Positions 18,599 to 27,748 of a stretch of 64,000 bases of DNA are shown here, one piece after another. Position 1 is the stretch's first letter; each line of letters begins with the position of its first letter. Under the pieces are notes generated by a model. That model had not been told where the DNA came from and ran no database searches. It saw only the letters and a program-made list of their open reading frames with translations. Origin of the DNA: Chloroflexota bacterium (GTDB taxonomy: Bacteria; Chloroflexota; Dehalococcoidia; Lucifugimonadales; Lucifugimonadaceae); the NCBI GenBank assembly GCA_013204545.1, contig JABMNN010000093.1, positions 1 through 64,000 of the forward strand, given 5' to 3'. Position numbers and translations under genes: made by a program.

Positions 18599-19663
18599 CT
18601 ACTTAGACACTAGTGCGGCAATTGCGTCACCGACGCCTTCTGTAGTCGAAAAACCACCTAAGTCAGGAGTGAGAATTTCGCCCTGTTCCAGCAACTGCAG
18701 AACTGCGGCATCGACATCCGCAGCGGCTGCGTCTTCTCCGAGGTGGCGAAGCATCATAGCTCCAGTAAGGATTTGTGCCATTGGATTGGCAACCCCCATA
18801 CCTGCGATGTCTGGGGCTGAGCCATGAGTAGGTTCGAACATCGACGGGACTGAAGTATCTGGATTGATGTTAGCACTCGATGCCAACCCCATACTTCCGC
18901 TGATGATGGCTCCTATGTCGGTGATGATGTCGCCGAACAGATTTGGAGCAACGATAACGTCGAACATTTCAGGACGGCGAACTAGATCCATGCATGCAGC
19001 ATCGATCAGCAACGAGGTTGTGTCGATGTCGGAGTACTCCTCAGCAACCTCAGCAAACGTACGATCCCAGATGGTCATGTACCCGAGAGCGTTCGACTTA
19101 GTGATCGAGGTGACATGGTTTTTCTTTCCACGCTTACGAGCCAAATCGAATGCATAGCGAATTGCTCGCTCACAGCCTCTCCGTGTGTAGACTGCTGTTT
19201 GCACAGCGACCTCATTTGGGGTTTGGTGGTATGCAAACCCACCGATGTTCAAGTACTCCCCTTCAGTGTTCTCTCGGATCACCGTAAGGTCGATGTCATA
19301 CGGTTTTTTGCCAGAAAGCGGAGATTCGACACCAGGGTACAGCACGGACGGTCGCAGGCAGATGTACTGGTCGAATCGGCGACGAATTGGTAGCAGCAAA
19401 CCGTCGAGAGTGATGTTGTCCTGAATTTTCGGATGCCCTACTGCCCCAAGGAAAACTGCCTTGAACTCTTCAAGCGTCTTCAAAGCAGTCGATGGCATCA
19501 TCTCACCGTGCTCAAAGTAGTAGTCAGAACTCCATGGAAACTCGGTGTAGTCCCAGCTGATTCCGTACTTGGGTGCGAGGACGTCGAGAACTTTCATGCC
19601 TTCGTTCACAACGTCGACACCGATTCCGTCACCTTTGATTATCGCGATCTTATGAGTTGCCAT
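18599..19663 (-). CDS. Tartrate dehydrogenase / D-malate dehydrogenase-like (IPMDH family)
   Basis: NAD-dependent beta-decarboxylating dehydrogenase of 354 residues. The isopropylmalate/isocitrate dehydrogenase family pattern is clear. LRPSVLYPG and VIRENTEGEYLNIGG bind substrate, SITKSNALGYMTIWD carries the catalytic Lys, NLFGDIITD binds the metal, and GLASSANINPD and PTHGSAPDIAG sit near the cofactor. GHPKIQDNITLDGLLLPIRR is typical of the TtuC tartrate dehydrogenase subgroup rather than LeuB. It lies between an aldo/keto reductase and a GarR-like dehydrogenase, consistent with tartrate, malate or sugar-acid breakdown. Confidence 0.88.
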   Translation of the reverse strand: MATHKIAIIKGDGIGVDVVNEGMKVLDVLAPKYGISWDYTEFPWSSDYYFEHGEMMPSTALKTLEEFKAVFLGAVGHPKIQDNITLDGLLLPIRRRFDQYICLRPSVLYPGVESPLSGKKPYDIDLTVIRENTEGEYLNIGGFAYHQTPNEVAVQTAVYTRRGCERAIRYAFDLARKRGKKNHVTSITKSNALGYMTIWDRTFAEVAEEYSDIDTTSLLIDAACMDLVRRPEMFDVIVAPNLFGDIITDIGAIISGSMGLASSANINPDTSVPSMFEPTHGSAPDIAGMGVANPMAQILTGAMMLRHLGEDAAAADVDAAVLQLLEQGEILTPDLGGFSTTEGVGDAIAALVSK

Positions 19664-19760
19664 ACAAGTGAGTTCCTATTTTTCTATAAACGCATGAGAG
19701 AGATAACGACCTATATTCGTTACGAACAGTCAGCCGTCGCGAGCTTTTGAATAATTCAGG

Positions 19761-20633
19761 CTATTTTGAACGTTCTTCTACAATTTCGAGCACAGCCGAA
19801 ATATCGTGTTCGTTCTTGTCGTGATCCATCATCATCTGGAACATTTCTAAAGCCTTTGCTGCTAGCTCAAGTGAAAGACCTTCGTCCTGTGCCAGTTGAT
19901 CGATTATTCCCAGATCTTTGTAAATTAGACGCAGCGGTGCAGCAGAGTTCGGAAAGTCTCGAGCTGCTGTGATCGGAGCGTTCCGCTCAACCATGGTGCT
20001 CCCCCCCCAACTAACGCCGAGAAGATCAGCAGCAATTTGGATATTCACACCAGCTGAATTGGCTAGGGCAAACGCCTCTGCTGCTGCTACAGAGTGGACA
20101 CCGACGAGCAATTGATTGATCAGCTTCATTGCTGTGCCAGCGCCGGTTGGTCCCATTAATTTTATATTGGCGCCCATCTTGGCAAAATACTCATGCACCA
20201 ATTCGAAAGCTTCTTCGGACCCACCTACCATGATCGTGAGTGTCCCTGCTGCAGCCCCACCAGGACCACCCGAAATCGGCGCGTCGAGGAAATGAGCTCC
20301 TTTTGCCTCAGCTGCCTCTGCGCACTCGCGAGATGTGGCGATGTCGACGGTTCCATGGTCGACAATGACCTGACCCGGTCGTACGTTTGCGATGACCCCA
20401 TCGTCTCCGAGAAGTAAATCACGGGAAGTTTTCACGTCTGGCAGGCACACAAGCACAGTATCGACTTTCTTGGTGAGATCTGCGACAGAAGTAGCACCTT
20501 TAGCCCCGCGATGAACCATCGCTTCAATCTTGGATTGAGTTCTTGTGAAGACAGTGAGATCAGCACCCTTCTCGAGAAGGTTGTTGACCATACCTTGCCC
20601 CATGTACCCAAGACCGACAAACCCGACTGACAT
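19761..20633 (-). CDS. 3-hydroxyisobutyrate / tartronate-semialdehyde reductase-like dehydrogenase
   Basis: Beta-hydroxyacid dehydrogenase of 290 residues (GarR/MmsB family). The N-terminal Rossmann motif is VGFVGLGYMGQGMVNNLLEK. The substrate loop is DAPISGGPGGAAAGTLTIMV and the catalytic Lys is in GTAMKLINQLLVG. The exact substrate (tartronate semialdehyde, 3-hydroxyisobutyrate or similar) cannot be told. It is the most upstream gene of a minus-strand run GarR-like / TtuC-like / aldo-keto reductase that faces the IlvD/Edd dehydratase, and its product could reduce a semialdehyde made by that route. Confidence 0.88.
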   Translation of the reverse strand: MSVGFVGLGYMGQGMVNNLLEKGADLTVFTRTQSKIEAMVHRGAKGATSVADLTKKVDTVLVCLPDVKTSRDLLLGDDGVIANVRPGQVIVDHGTVDIATSRECAEAAEAKGAHFLDAPISGGPGGAAAGTLTIMVGGSEEAFELVHEYFAKMGANIKLMGPTGAGTAMKLINQLLVGVHSVAAAEAFALANSAGVNIQIAADLLGVSWGGSTMVERNAPITAARDFPNSAAPLRLIYKDLGIIDQLAQDEGLSLELAAKALEMFQMMMDHDKNEHDISAVLEIVEERSK

Positions 20634-20740
20634 TATTTATATTCCTTCGTATCCGATCTGTAAGCGCAGCGATTATAGCCGCAACAGGATGGTCTCTTAC
20701 TTTGAATGGTCGATTATTGCTAAAAAAAGTTGGTAACAAA

Positions 20741-20772
20741 AAAGGTGCTGGATCATTCCGGCACCTTTTTCT
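20741..20772 (-). terminator. Rho-independent terminator of the ABC transporter operon
   Basis: On the minus strand GGTGCCGG pairs with CCAGCACC (one mismatch) around a short loop and is followed by TTTTTTG. It lies 22 bases after the stop codon of the last permease gene. The plus strand also has a T-tract (CCTTTTTCT), so it may work in both directions. Confidence 0.85.
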
Positions 20773-20793
20773 ATTACCTCGTACTGTTGGCCT

Positions 20794-21840
20794 CTAGTCG
20801 AGTTGACGCAGTCTCGGATCGAGACGATCACGCAACCAGTCACCGAAGAAATTCAGCGCCATCACGACCAAGAAGATTGCGAATCCAGGCCAGAACGAAA
20901 TCCACCATGCTTCTTCAATGAACTGTCGGCCATCGCTCACACTCTTACCCCAAGCTGGAATTGGATCTGGAATACCGGCTCCGAGGAACGAGAGTGTCGA
21001 CTCAGTCAAAATCAACTGGCCAACTCGGAGTGATGCAACAACAAGAATAGTGCTGTATGTTCCTGGCAAGATGTGCTTGAACATAATCCGTAACGAAGAA
21101 GCACCTGCGACTTTGGCTGCATACACATATTCCTGCCCACGAATTCTCAATACGTCAGCACGAACTTGGCGAACGAACGCGGTCCAAGCCACAAGGGTAA
21201 TCAAGAATATGACGACACCCTCAGCGGCTCCTCCTGATGTTAGGAATAGTTGAGCAATTACCAACGCGATCAAAATGAATGGCAGTGCTAACCACACATC
21301 CACCAACCGCATTAGGATCTCATCTGTCCAACCGCCAAAGTAACCGGCTAAGATCCCAAGCAGCGATCCAATGATGATGCCTGACGTGAGCGCAAAAGCG
21401 GTCACCTTCAGAGAAATTCTTGCACCGTAAATAACTCGAGAAAGTACGTCACGACCTAAGTTATCTGCACCGAGAATGTACACCGAGCGAGAGAACGTGT
21501 TCTTCTTCGCCCGACTGAATGCAGATTTTTCTTTCGTTATCGTTAAATCGTAGTCAGCTGGATTAGGCGGACTATTAAACTCTGGCCTTGCTGCGCCCCA
21601 CGTTGGTGGGTAATTTCGGAACGAAAGTGACTGAGAAATAGGATCTGTCGGTGCTAATTGCGGAGCAAATATACCCGTAATCAACAACACAGTCATGATA
21701 AACAGCGGAACTAGTGGCCAGCGGCGCAAAAAATAAATGGCCTGAGAAACTGCAGAACGTCCGGAAACCTTCCGCATCTCAGTATTTTTTGCCGCTACCT
21801 TCGAGCCGTCGTTGGTTTGAATGTCAGCCTGTTGAGCCAT
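20794..21840 (-). CDS. Peptide/nickel-type ABC transporter permease (DppC-like)
   Basis: Inner-membrane permease of the Dpp/Opp family, 348 residues. A charged N-terminal cytosolic segment of ~35 residues is followed by a first membrane helix (RRWPLVPLFIMTVLLITGIF). A periplasmic insert and the core of about five helices come next, with the ATPase-contact loop EYVYAAKVAGASSLRIMFKH and the conserved end WLRDRLDPRLRQLD. GADNLGRDVLSRVIYGARIS is the DppC signature. It follows the DppB-like gene and ends 22 bases before a terminator. No ATP-binding subunit genes follow. Confidence 0.92.
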   Translation of the reverse strand: MAQQADIQTNDGSKVAAKNTEMRKVSGRSAVSQAIYFLRRWPLVPLFIMTVLLITGIFAPQLAPTDPISQSLSFRNYPPTWGAARPEFNSPPNPADYDLTITKEKSAFSRAKKNTFSRSVYILGADNLGRDVLSRVIYGARISLKVTAFALTSGIIIGSLLGILAGYFGGWTDEILMRLVDVWLALPFILIALVIAQLFLTSGGAAEGVVIFLITLVAWTAFVRQVRADVLRIRGQEYVYAAKVAGASSLRIMFKHILPGTYSTILVVASLRVGQLILTESTLSFLGAGIPDPIPAWGKSVSDGRQFIEEAWWISFWPGFAIFLVVMALNFFGDWLRDRLDPRLRQLD

Positions 21841-21885
21841 ATGCCTACACTAAGAACTAATTGTCTTTACTAATTTGGACAGCGG

Positions 21886-22841
21886 TTAGTCGTACCGAAT
21901 TCTCGGGTCGATGTACGCATACAAAAGATCGGTGATAAAAGTCATGCCCACGAAGAGGATCGTGAAAAGAACACCACTCCCTGAAGGACAGGAAAGTCGT
22001 TGTTGTTCACTGCAGTAATCGCCATCTGGCCCATGCCTGGCCAAGCGAAAATAGTTTCCACTAGTACAGAACCGGTCAAGAAATAAGTAAGTCCCAACGT
22101 CATACCCGTCAAAGGCTGGATAAAAGCGTTTTTGAAAGCGTGTTTCCAAATCACCTTATTGTTTCCAACACCTTTAGCACGCGCCAAACGCACATACTCC
22201 GAATCGAGTACCTCGAGCATCGCTGTTCGAGTAATCCTCATGTAGAACGCAAATCCCCCTGATGCCAGCGTAATCGTTGGCAAAATTAAGAATTTGACAT
22301 CCCAAAAACCTTCGCCTTTTAGACCGGCAGGGAATATTTGCCATCTGACGGCAAATAGCATTATTAACACAAGCCCCAGCCAGAACTGCGGCACGGCCTG
22401 TCCCAACAGCGCGAAGAATCTACCCACATAATCCCAAACACTGCCTCGTTTCACAGCAGAAAGAACTCCCAGCGGGATTCCAATTGCAAACGACAGAATA
22501 AATGCAGTAATTCCCAAATGGAGTGTTGTTGGGAGTCGCTGAGTGACCACGCGGAACACTGGCTTGCGGTCTCGAATCGTTTCACCCATGTCGCCTTTTA
22601 GTGTACGACCAAGCCATAGAGCGTACTGAACTGGAACTGGGCGATCAAGAGCGAGGCGCTTACGTAAAGCCGCTTCGCTCTCCTGAGTTAGACCATAGCC
22701 AGACGTCGCATATAGCAGTAATGGGTCTCCCGATGCTCGTGAAAGCAGGAATACAGCCAATGTCGCTACGACAATACTGACCAACGAAAACGCAAATCTA
22801 CGAATAATAAAACGCCGCATGGATTCCCTTATGAATCTCAC
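21886..22841 (-). pseudogene. Peptide/nickel-type ABC permease (DppB-like), frameshifted near the C-terminus
   Basis: The frame from 22841 codes a DppB-like permease: one N-terminal helix, then FRVVTQRLPTTLHLGITAF, SAVKRGSVWDY, the EAA-type loop EYVRLARAKGVGNNKVIWKH and GMTLGLTYFLTGSVLVETIF. It stays typical up to NNNDFPVLQGVVFF and then runs into a wrong end (SRSSSWA, stop near 21942). The proper ending, LFTILFVGMTFITDLLYAYI followed by DPRIRYD, is encoded in another frame finishing at 21886. One base appears to be missing around 21964-21985 (CTTTTC/TTCTTTT run). The rest of the gene is intact and the partner permease and receptor are intact. A sequencing or assembly error is therefore as likely as a real mutation. 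Confidence 0.88.
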
Positions 22842-22965
22842 AAGATAAGTATCAGTTGAAAGAACTACGAGAGGTTACCATACTTGAGCGAAAATTCCTC
22901 TCAAATAATGCCATATGCACCGTTGATCTATATGCATTTTTGAGAACATATCTCAATTTAAATGT

Positions 22966-22995
22966 GAAGGGGTTCACCAATTAGTGAACCCCTTC
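22966..22995 (-). promoter_or_regulatory. Perfect 12-bp hairpin between receptor and permease genes
   Basis: GAAGGGGTTCAC, a six-base loop and GTGAACCCCTTC form a perfect stem. It lies 51 bases after the substrate-binding-protein gene and about 125 bases before the DppB-like gene. There is no clear T-tract. In ABC operons such hairpins usually protect the receptor mRNA or cause partial termination, giving more receptor than permease; that role is inference here. Confidence 0.7.
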
Positions 22996-23046
22996 AGCGA
23001 TTTCACGTTAACTGTTTCAAACAGTCAACTCGATCTTTCACTCGAA

Positions 23047-24978
23047 CTACTTGAGTTCGATGTTCCAGACTGAGTTCAGGTTAGAAGCAGCTGCAGTTTC
23101 CATCACGAAGCTCTTTACTTTCTTGTTGTTGAAGTAGAAAGCATCTGGGACACCTACAACACCAGGCTGTAGAGTCTGGTCGTAAACGTACTGGAGGTAT
23201 TCGGTAGCTGCTGCAGTTGCCGTGGCAGTGTCAGGAGCTTGCGCCATTTGCTGGTAAAGATCCAGGATGACTGGCGATTCGAAACCACAAGCGAAACCAC
23301 CACGTGTCAGGGATGTCTGAACTAGGCCCTTAGGGAAGTGCCATGGGTTAGACGCCCGACCCTTGTCACATGAAGTGATCCATGGGTGGGTGTTTGCTCG
23401 ACCAACAACAGTAGGTCGGAAGGTCTGGTACGAGAACTTCAGTGAGAAAGTTGTGAGACCGAGGTCTGACCAGAAGCCAGCAACAGCATCAGCAACTTCA
23501 CCAGTGACAGATGCTCCACCACCAAGTTCTGGGCCGGCGTAAACAGATACCTCAAAAGCGTAGTCGCCAAGAGGTCCGTCTTTCGGTGCAGAACCGTGCT
23601 GGTAGTCATTGTCAACACTCAAGATCAAACGAGTTGCCTCGTCTGGGTCGTAAGGGTAATCCCACTTAGAGTCCCAGTTAGGTGAACTCGCGTTGAAGTA
23701 TTCAACTTGAACTACCGAACCAAGTCCTGCAAGTAGAGTCTCGTTTACAAGTTCCTTGTCGATTGCTAAGGCCAAGGCTCGGCGAATGGTTTTCGCCTGC
23801 TCTAGGTCATTAGCACCGTGAGAATCACCAGGTTTACCAATCCATGGTAGGTCGTGAACGAAAGTAGCCTTCGTTGGAAGAGGTGTTCCCTTGAGATCAC
23901 CACTGCCAGCGTATACGTCTTCCCAGAGGTTACCGGCGAAGAATATACCGAGCTGTACGTCACCACCAGCGTTGGACTGAGTGAACTGTGTCAAGTCGTA
24001 CTTGGCAGCGTCCTTTGGCTCTAGGTGAGCAATGTCAACCTGACCAGTTCGCAGAAGCGAAGATCGAGTAGTTGCTTCAGTTACCTGAAGGATCTGTACT
24101 CGTTCGGTCTTTGGTTCGAGTGCTGCGAGCCAGTGGGTACCGGCACGGTTAACCATTGTGTATGACTCATCACGGAGCCATTCTTCAATCTGGAAAGGAC
24201 CGGTTGCGACAACGTGGTCAAGAACCCAGGCCTTGCCCATTTCATCAAAAGCCTTCTTCGAAAGAATCGAGAGAGCCTGACCTGACTGGTTGACATAGTC
24301 GTCTTTCCAAGTCGAGTCATATGCATTGAAGTCGAACTCAACAGTTTCGTCATCAATTGCGGTCCACTCGCCCCAGAGACCGGCGAAGTCACCAGCCTGT
24401 CCGTGAATGGACTCAGGGTTTACAGCACTGTTGGCGTTGTTCATTGAGAATGCAACGTCATGAGCTGTCAAGTTACCGAAATCGTGACCGTCCACTACTT
24501 GGAACGGGATTCCCTGTTGAATTTTTATTGTTGCGTGGGACAAGTCCGACGAAATCGTAAAGTCATTAGCAATCCAGTCCAATGTGCCGTCGTCCGGGCC
24601 TCGGCGGAACAGGGTTTCAGCGATACCGACGTTCTTTAGTCCGTCCGGTGACTGAGCCTCGTTCAATCCGTTCTGAGCACCCATGGCGCTGCTGTTTACT
24701 GCAATTACAGCCGTACCAGCGGGGGTGGATGTGTCAGGTGCAGTGATGAGTTCTTCAGGCGCTGCGGTCGGGGCGGCTGCGACAGCAGTTGCGGTTGCAA
24801 CTACTGTTACGGTGTCGCCCTTTTCCTTGACAATAACGGTTTCAACAACCTTGTCACCTGGAACAATTACAGTCTCACGAACCGTGATGGTTTCTGTACC
24901 ACCACAGGCGATGACGGCTGTCATTGCTGCACCAATCAGAAGCCCCATTATGAGCTTCATCTTGTCTAGCTTAATCAA
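23047..24978 (-). CDS. ABC transporter substrate-binding lipoprotein (SBP_bac_5 family)
   Basis: Extracellular receptor lipoprotein of 643 residues for a Dpp/Opp-type importer. A signal peptide (MKLIMGLLIGAAMTAVIACG) ends in a lipobox VIAC. A Val/Thr-rich linker of ~60 residues follows (TETITVRETVIVPGDKVVE), then the SBP_bac_5 body with GLKNVGIAETLFRRGPDDG and RRALALAIDKELVNETLLAG. The start is the TTG at 24978 because GGAGGAAATTTTT precedes it at good distance; the ATG six codons later lacks this. The ligand is unknown (peptide, opine or glycoside-like). It is the first gene of the importer operon; hairpin and terminator are listed separately. Confidence 0.93.
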   Translation of the reverse strand: MIKLDKMKLIMGLLIGAAMTAVIACGGTETITVRETVIVPGDKVVETVIVKEKGDTVTVVATATAVAAAPTAAPEELITAPDTSTPAGTAVIAVNSSAMGAQNGLNEAQSPDGLKNVGIAETLFRRGPDDGTLDWIANDFTISSDLSHATIKIQQGIPFQVVDGHDFGNLTAHDVAFSMNNANSAVNPESIHGQAGDFAGLWGEWTAIDDETVEFDFNAYDSTWKDDYVNQSGQALSILSKKAFDEMGKAWVLDHVVATGPFQIEEWLRDESYTMVNRAGTHWLAALEPKTERVQILQVTEATTRSSLLRTGQVDIAHLEPKDAAKYDLTQFTQSNAGGDVQLGIFFAGNLWEDVYAGSGDLKGTPLPTKATFVHDLPWIGKPGDSHGANDLEQAKTIRRALALAIDKELVNETLLAGLGSVVQVEYFNASSPNWDSKWDYPYDPDEATRLILSVDNDYQHGSAPKDGPLGDYAFEVSVYAGPELGGGASVTGEVADAVAGFWSDLGLTTFSLKFSYQTFRPTVVGRANTHPWITSCDKGRASNPWHFPKGLVQTSLTRGGFACGFESPVILDLYQQMAQAPDTATATAAATEYLQYVYDQTLQPGVVGVPDAFYFNNKKVKSFVMETAAASNLNSVWNIELK

Positions 24979-25247
24979 AAAATTTCCTCCTCAGGCGTGC
25001 AATGACCCGACGATTTGGGTCTTTGTCAGGAAACCAAACCTAAATCTGGCAACCACGTCATGTCGCTGTTTTGGGTCAAACGTTTGAGTCCACTATGCGG
25101 GAACGTACGCGTCAAAAACGCGCATTGAACCAACAGGTGTTCACAAACAACCCGAAACTTAGCTGTGGAATTATATGGAGCCAGCTTTCGAAGTGTCAAC
25201 ATTTAAGCAAGCCATAAGGCTCAATTATGAAGTCAACATGAGATCGG

Positions 25248-26258
25248 CTAACTAACCTGATAGCGTACGCGGCCTTGTAGGTAATCCACTACGTTGTCTA
25301 CCACCATGTTCAGTGAAACTGTTAGTGCTTCGTTCGTGTTCGAAGCGATGTGCGGGGTGAGAATGACATTCGGAAGATGAGCCAGCACCGAGTTACGGTC
25401 GAGAGGTTCGCTATCAAATACGTCAAGCGCAGCTCCAGCGATAGTTTCGTTTGCCAGTGCTTCAGCCAGCGCAAGAGAATTAACCAACTGGCCGCGGGCA
25501 GTGTTTACGAACAGAGCTGTGGGTTTCATCCGTGAAAATTCTGTTGCCCCAAACATTGAACGAGTCTGTGGAGTTAATCGAGCATGAACTGAAATCGCAT
25601 CAGAATTTGCTAGCAATTCGGAAAAACTAACCTCAGTCCAACTCGAATTATCGCTGTTAGTAACAGCTCCATTGCTGTCGCTGAGCGAACTCATCAGGAT
25701 TCTCATGCCAATGCCCTCGGCAATACGAGCGAGACGTACCCCTACAGCGCCAGTGCCTACTATCCCCAGAGATTTTCCTGCAAGCTGGGTGAGTTGCCCT
25801 CCAGGCCACTCCCCTTCCCTAACCCGTAAATCGAGTTGCGGAATTTTTCTCGCAAGCGACATCAACAGAGCCAGTGCATGTTCCGCCACAGCAACAGTTG
25901 CTGCATTTGGGGTGTTTGTCACCATGACCCCAAGTCGTCGAGCTGACTCTAGTGCGACGTGGTCAACCGCGGTTCCCCAAATCGCCACGTGCTTCAGTTC
26001 CGGAGTGATTGATTCGAGGATTGCATTAGTTACTCGAGTCGTTGATTTCGCTATGATCACCGTGTGCGCACCACTGATTCGCTCGATCAGGTCGTAGGCG
26101 TTGTTTGGGCGCTCGGTGAACGATGTGACCTCGATGTTAGGTTGGCGACTTAGCCTCGCCATCGCCGCCGAATCAGTCAACACTGGCGGGTCATCATCAG
26201 GCACTACTACTTTGAATGTGCCGTCTGGTGCTTCTGATTTCAAAATATTGTCTGCCAA
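25248..26258 (-). CDS. D-2-hydroxyacid dehydrogenase, NAD-binding family
   Basis: 336-residue dehydrogenase of the phosphoglycerate/glyoxylate reductase type. The NAD motif is GKSLGIVGTGAVGVRLARIA. The catalytic Arg lies in FVNTARGQLVNS, the Glu in DVFDSEPLDRNSV and the His in VILTPHIASNTNEA. It resembles a broad family and the substrate cannot be assigned. Two more members occur in the window (32737-33723 and 55245-56216). It is divergent from the corrinoid operon, with 162 bases between the two starts. Confidence 0.88.
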   Translation of the reverse strand: MADNILKSEAPDGTFKVVVPDDDPPVLTDSAAMARLSRQPNIEVTSFTERPNNAYDLIERISGAHTVIIAKSTTRVTNAILESITPELKHVAIWGTAVDHVALESARRLGVMVTNTPNAATVAVAEHALALLMSLARKIPQLDLRVREGEWPGGQLTQLAGKSLGIVGTGAVGVRLARIAEGIGMRILMSSLSDSNGAVTNSDNSSWTEVSFSELLANSDAISVHARLTPQTRSMFGATEFSRMKPTALFVNTARGQLVNSLALAEALANETIAGAALDVFDSEPLDRNSVLAHLPNVILTPHIASNTNEALTVSLNMVVDNVVDYLQGRVRYQVS

Positions 26259-26420
26259 CTGCTTTCAAACGCGATGAACGTGAACTGGTACTGCGAGCAT
26301 ATAGTGGGCGACAAAGTTACGCCTCGTTCTAATGTTTGTCTGGCGAGCTCAATGCTACGATTATCGTGTGGAGTGCTGCTATTAATCCACCGTCAGACAC
26401 AATGGTATTGGTAAATAACG

Positions 26421-26759
26421 ATGACACGCGTACGGGTAATGTATTGGAAAGAAATTCCTGTTCAGGTTCAAGCTGAGGATGAAAACGGTCGGATATCAAG
26501 GCAACTTGAGGATCGTTTTCAGAAGGCGGCAGACGCTGTCGCCATGAGAGATGGTAGCGAGGGCACTGACGAATATCTCGACTCATGGGAATTTGGACCA
26601 TATAAAGAGGTTGAAGGTACTGCAGCGTCATCAGCTGAGGAGCTGGCCGTCAAATTAGAGAACATGCCTGCCAATTTTGTTCAGCGCGTCATTAAAATGC
26701 AGAACGATGGCACAAGGATTGCCGAACCAGGCGCGATTGATCATTGGATAGAATCGTGA
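26421..26759 (+). CDS. PF13769-like 'virulence factor' small protein, first gene of the corrinoid operon
   Basis: A 112-residue protein starting MTRVRVMYWKEIPVQVQAED and containing RQLEDRFQKAADAVAMRDG and DEYLDSWEFGPYKEVEGTA. This matches my memory of the small 'Virulence factor' family (PF13769), whose members in other marine bacteria often lie next to corrinoid or folate methyl-transfer genes. Despite the family name no virulence role is implied. It has no Cys and no membrane segment. It begins the plus-strand operon and is followed after 63 bases by the homocysteine methyltransferase domain gene. Its task in methyl transfer is unknown. Confidence 0.7.
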   Translation: MTRVRVMYWKEIPVQVQAEDENGRISRQLEDRFQKAADAVAMRDGSEGTDEYLDSWEFGPYKEVEGTAASSAEELAVKLENMPANFVQRVIKMQNDGTRIAEPGAIDHWIES

Positions 26760-26822
26760 TCGCTTGCTATGAATCTAATTTGATAGTACTAAATTACCGG
26801 CATCTTATTTTGGAGTATTCAT

Positions 26823-27719
26823 TTGGCAGTTTCTGACGGAAAACTCGGCATCCTTGACAGGTTGGCCGCTGGTGACACTCTCATCTTTGATGGTGCTACG
26901 GGGACCTACCTTCAGAATAACGGGCTAGAACCTGGTGGCAGTCCTGAGTTGATGAATGCCAGTAACCCCGACGTGATAAAGGGTATGGCGAAACACTATT
27001 TCGATGCTGGATCGGATATCGTCCTGACGAATACGTTCGGCGGTAATAAATTCATGCTGGAAAGGTACGGCGCTGGCGACCGTCTTTTTGAGCTAAATCG
27101 TTTGGCTGCTGAGCATGCTCGATCCGTTGCGCCGGAAGGAAAATTTGTTTCAGGCTCGATCGGTCCTACCGGCGAGTTTATTGAGCCGCTCGGCACTGCC
27201 ACCGAGGATGAGTTGTACGACACGTTTGCCGAGATGTGTAAGGCATTCGAAGTCGGTGGTGCCGACGCTGTGATGATCGAAACTCAGCTAGCGATCGAGG
27301 AAGCTGCAATCGCTGTTCGTGCGGCGAAAGAAAACACTGGGTTGGTTGTCATGGCAACGATGGTGTTCGACAAAGGCCCGCGTGGTTACTTCACTATGAT
27401 GGGGGTCACTCCTGAACAGGCAGTTGAAGGTCTCGAAGAAGCAGGCGCCGACGTCGTTGGCACTAACTGCGGTAACGGGATAGAACGCATGGTTGAAATT
27501 GCTACCCGTATGCGGGCTGCGACTGATAAATATCTCGTGGTCCAGTCGAATGCCGGCTTACCAATCATTAAGAAAGGAGAAACCTGTTATTTGGAAACTC
27601 CTGAATTTATGGCGAAATACTACCGACAACTCGCTGATTTACCGATTAATATTCTCGGAGGGTGCTGCGGAACGACTGCTGATCACATCCGCGCACTAAT
27701 ACAGTCCGTTCGCAGCTAA
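26823..27719 (+). CDS. Homocysteine S-methyltransferase domain protein (MetH domain I-like)
   Basis: A 298-residue TIM-barrel methyltransferase of the BHMT / MetH-N family. It has FDGATGTYLQNNGLEPGGSP, the NTFGGNKFML motif and the zinc-binding Cys set C216 (GTNCGNG) and C281-C282 (GGCCGTT). Such domains transfer a methyl group to a thiol, usually homocysteine. It stands alone, without the folate, B12 and reactivation domains of full MetH. A separate B12 protein and a reactivase lie in the same operon. The start is TTG (26823) preceded by TTGGAGT. I infer that it takes methyl from the corrinoid protein at 29639-30388 to make methionine, or that it demethylates a donor in the reverse sense. Confidence 0.88.
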   Translation: MAVSDGKLGILDRLAAGDTLIFDGATGTYLQNNGLEPGGSPELMNASNPDVIKGMAKHYFDAGSDIVLTNTFGGNKFMLERYGAGDRLFELNRLAAEHARSVAPEGKFVSGSIGPTGEFIEPLGTATEDELYDTFAEMCKAFEVGGADAVMIETQLAIEEAAIAVRAAKENTGLVVMATMVFDKGPRGYFTMMGVTPEQAVEGLEEAGADVVGTNCGNGIERMVEIATRMRAATDKYLVVQSNAGLPIIKKGETCYLETPEFMAKYYRQLADLPINILGGCCGTTADHIRALIQSVRS

Positions 27720-27748
27720 ACGCACAAATCTGTTTGAAGAGGTAACTG

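Noticed and set aside
26259-26420. Cobalamin riboswitch in front of the corrinoid operon
   Set aside because: The gap is only 162 bases and the B12-box pattern was not found.
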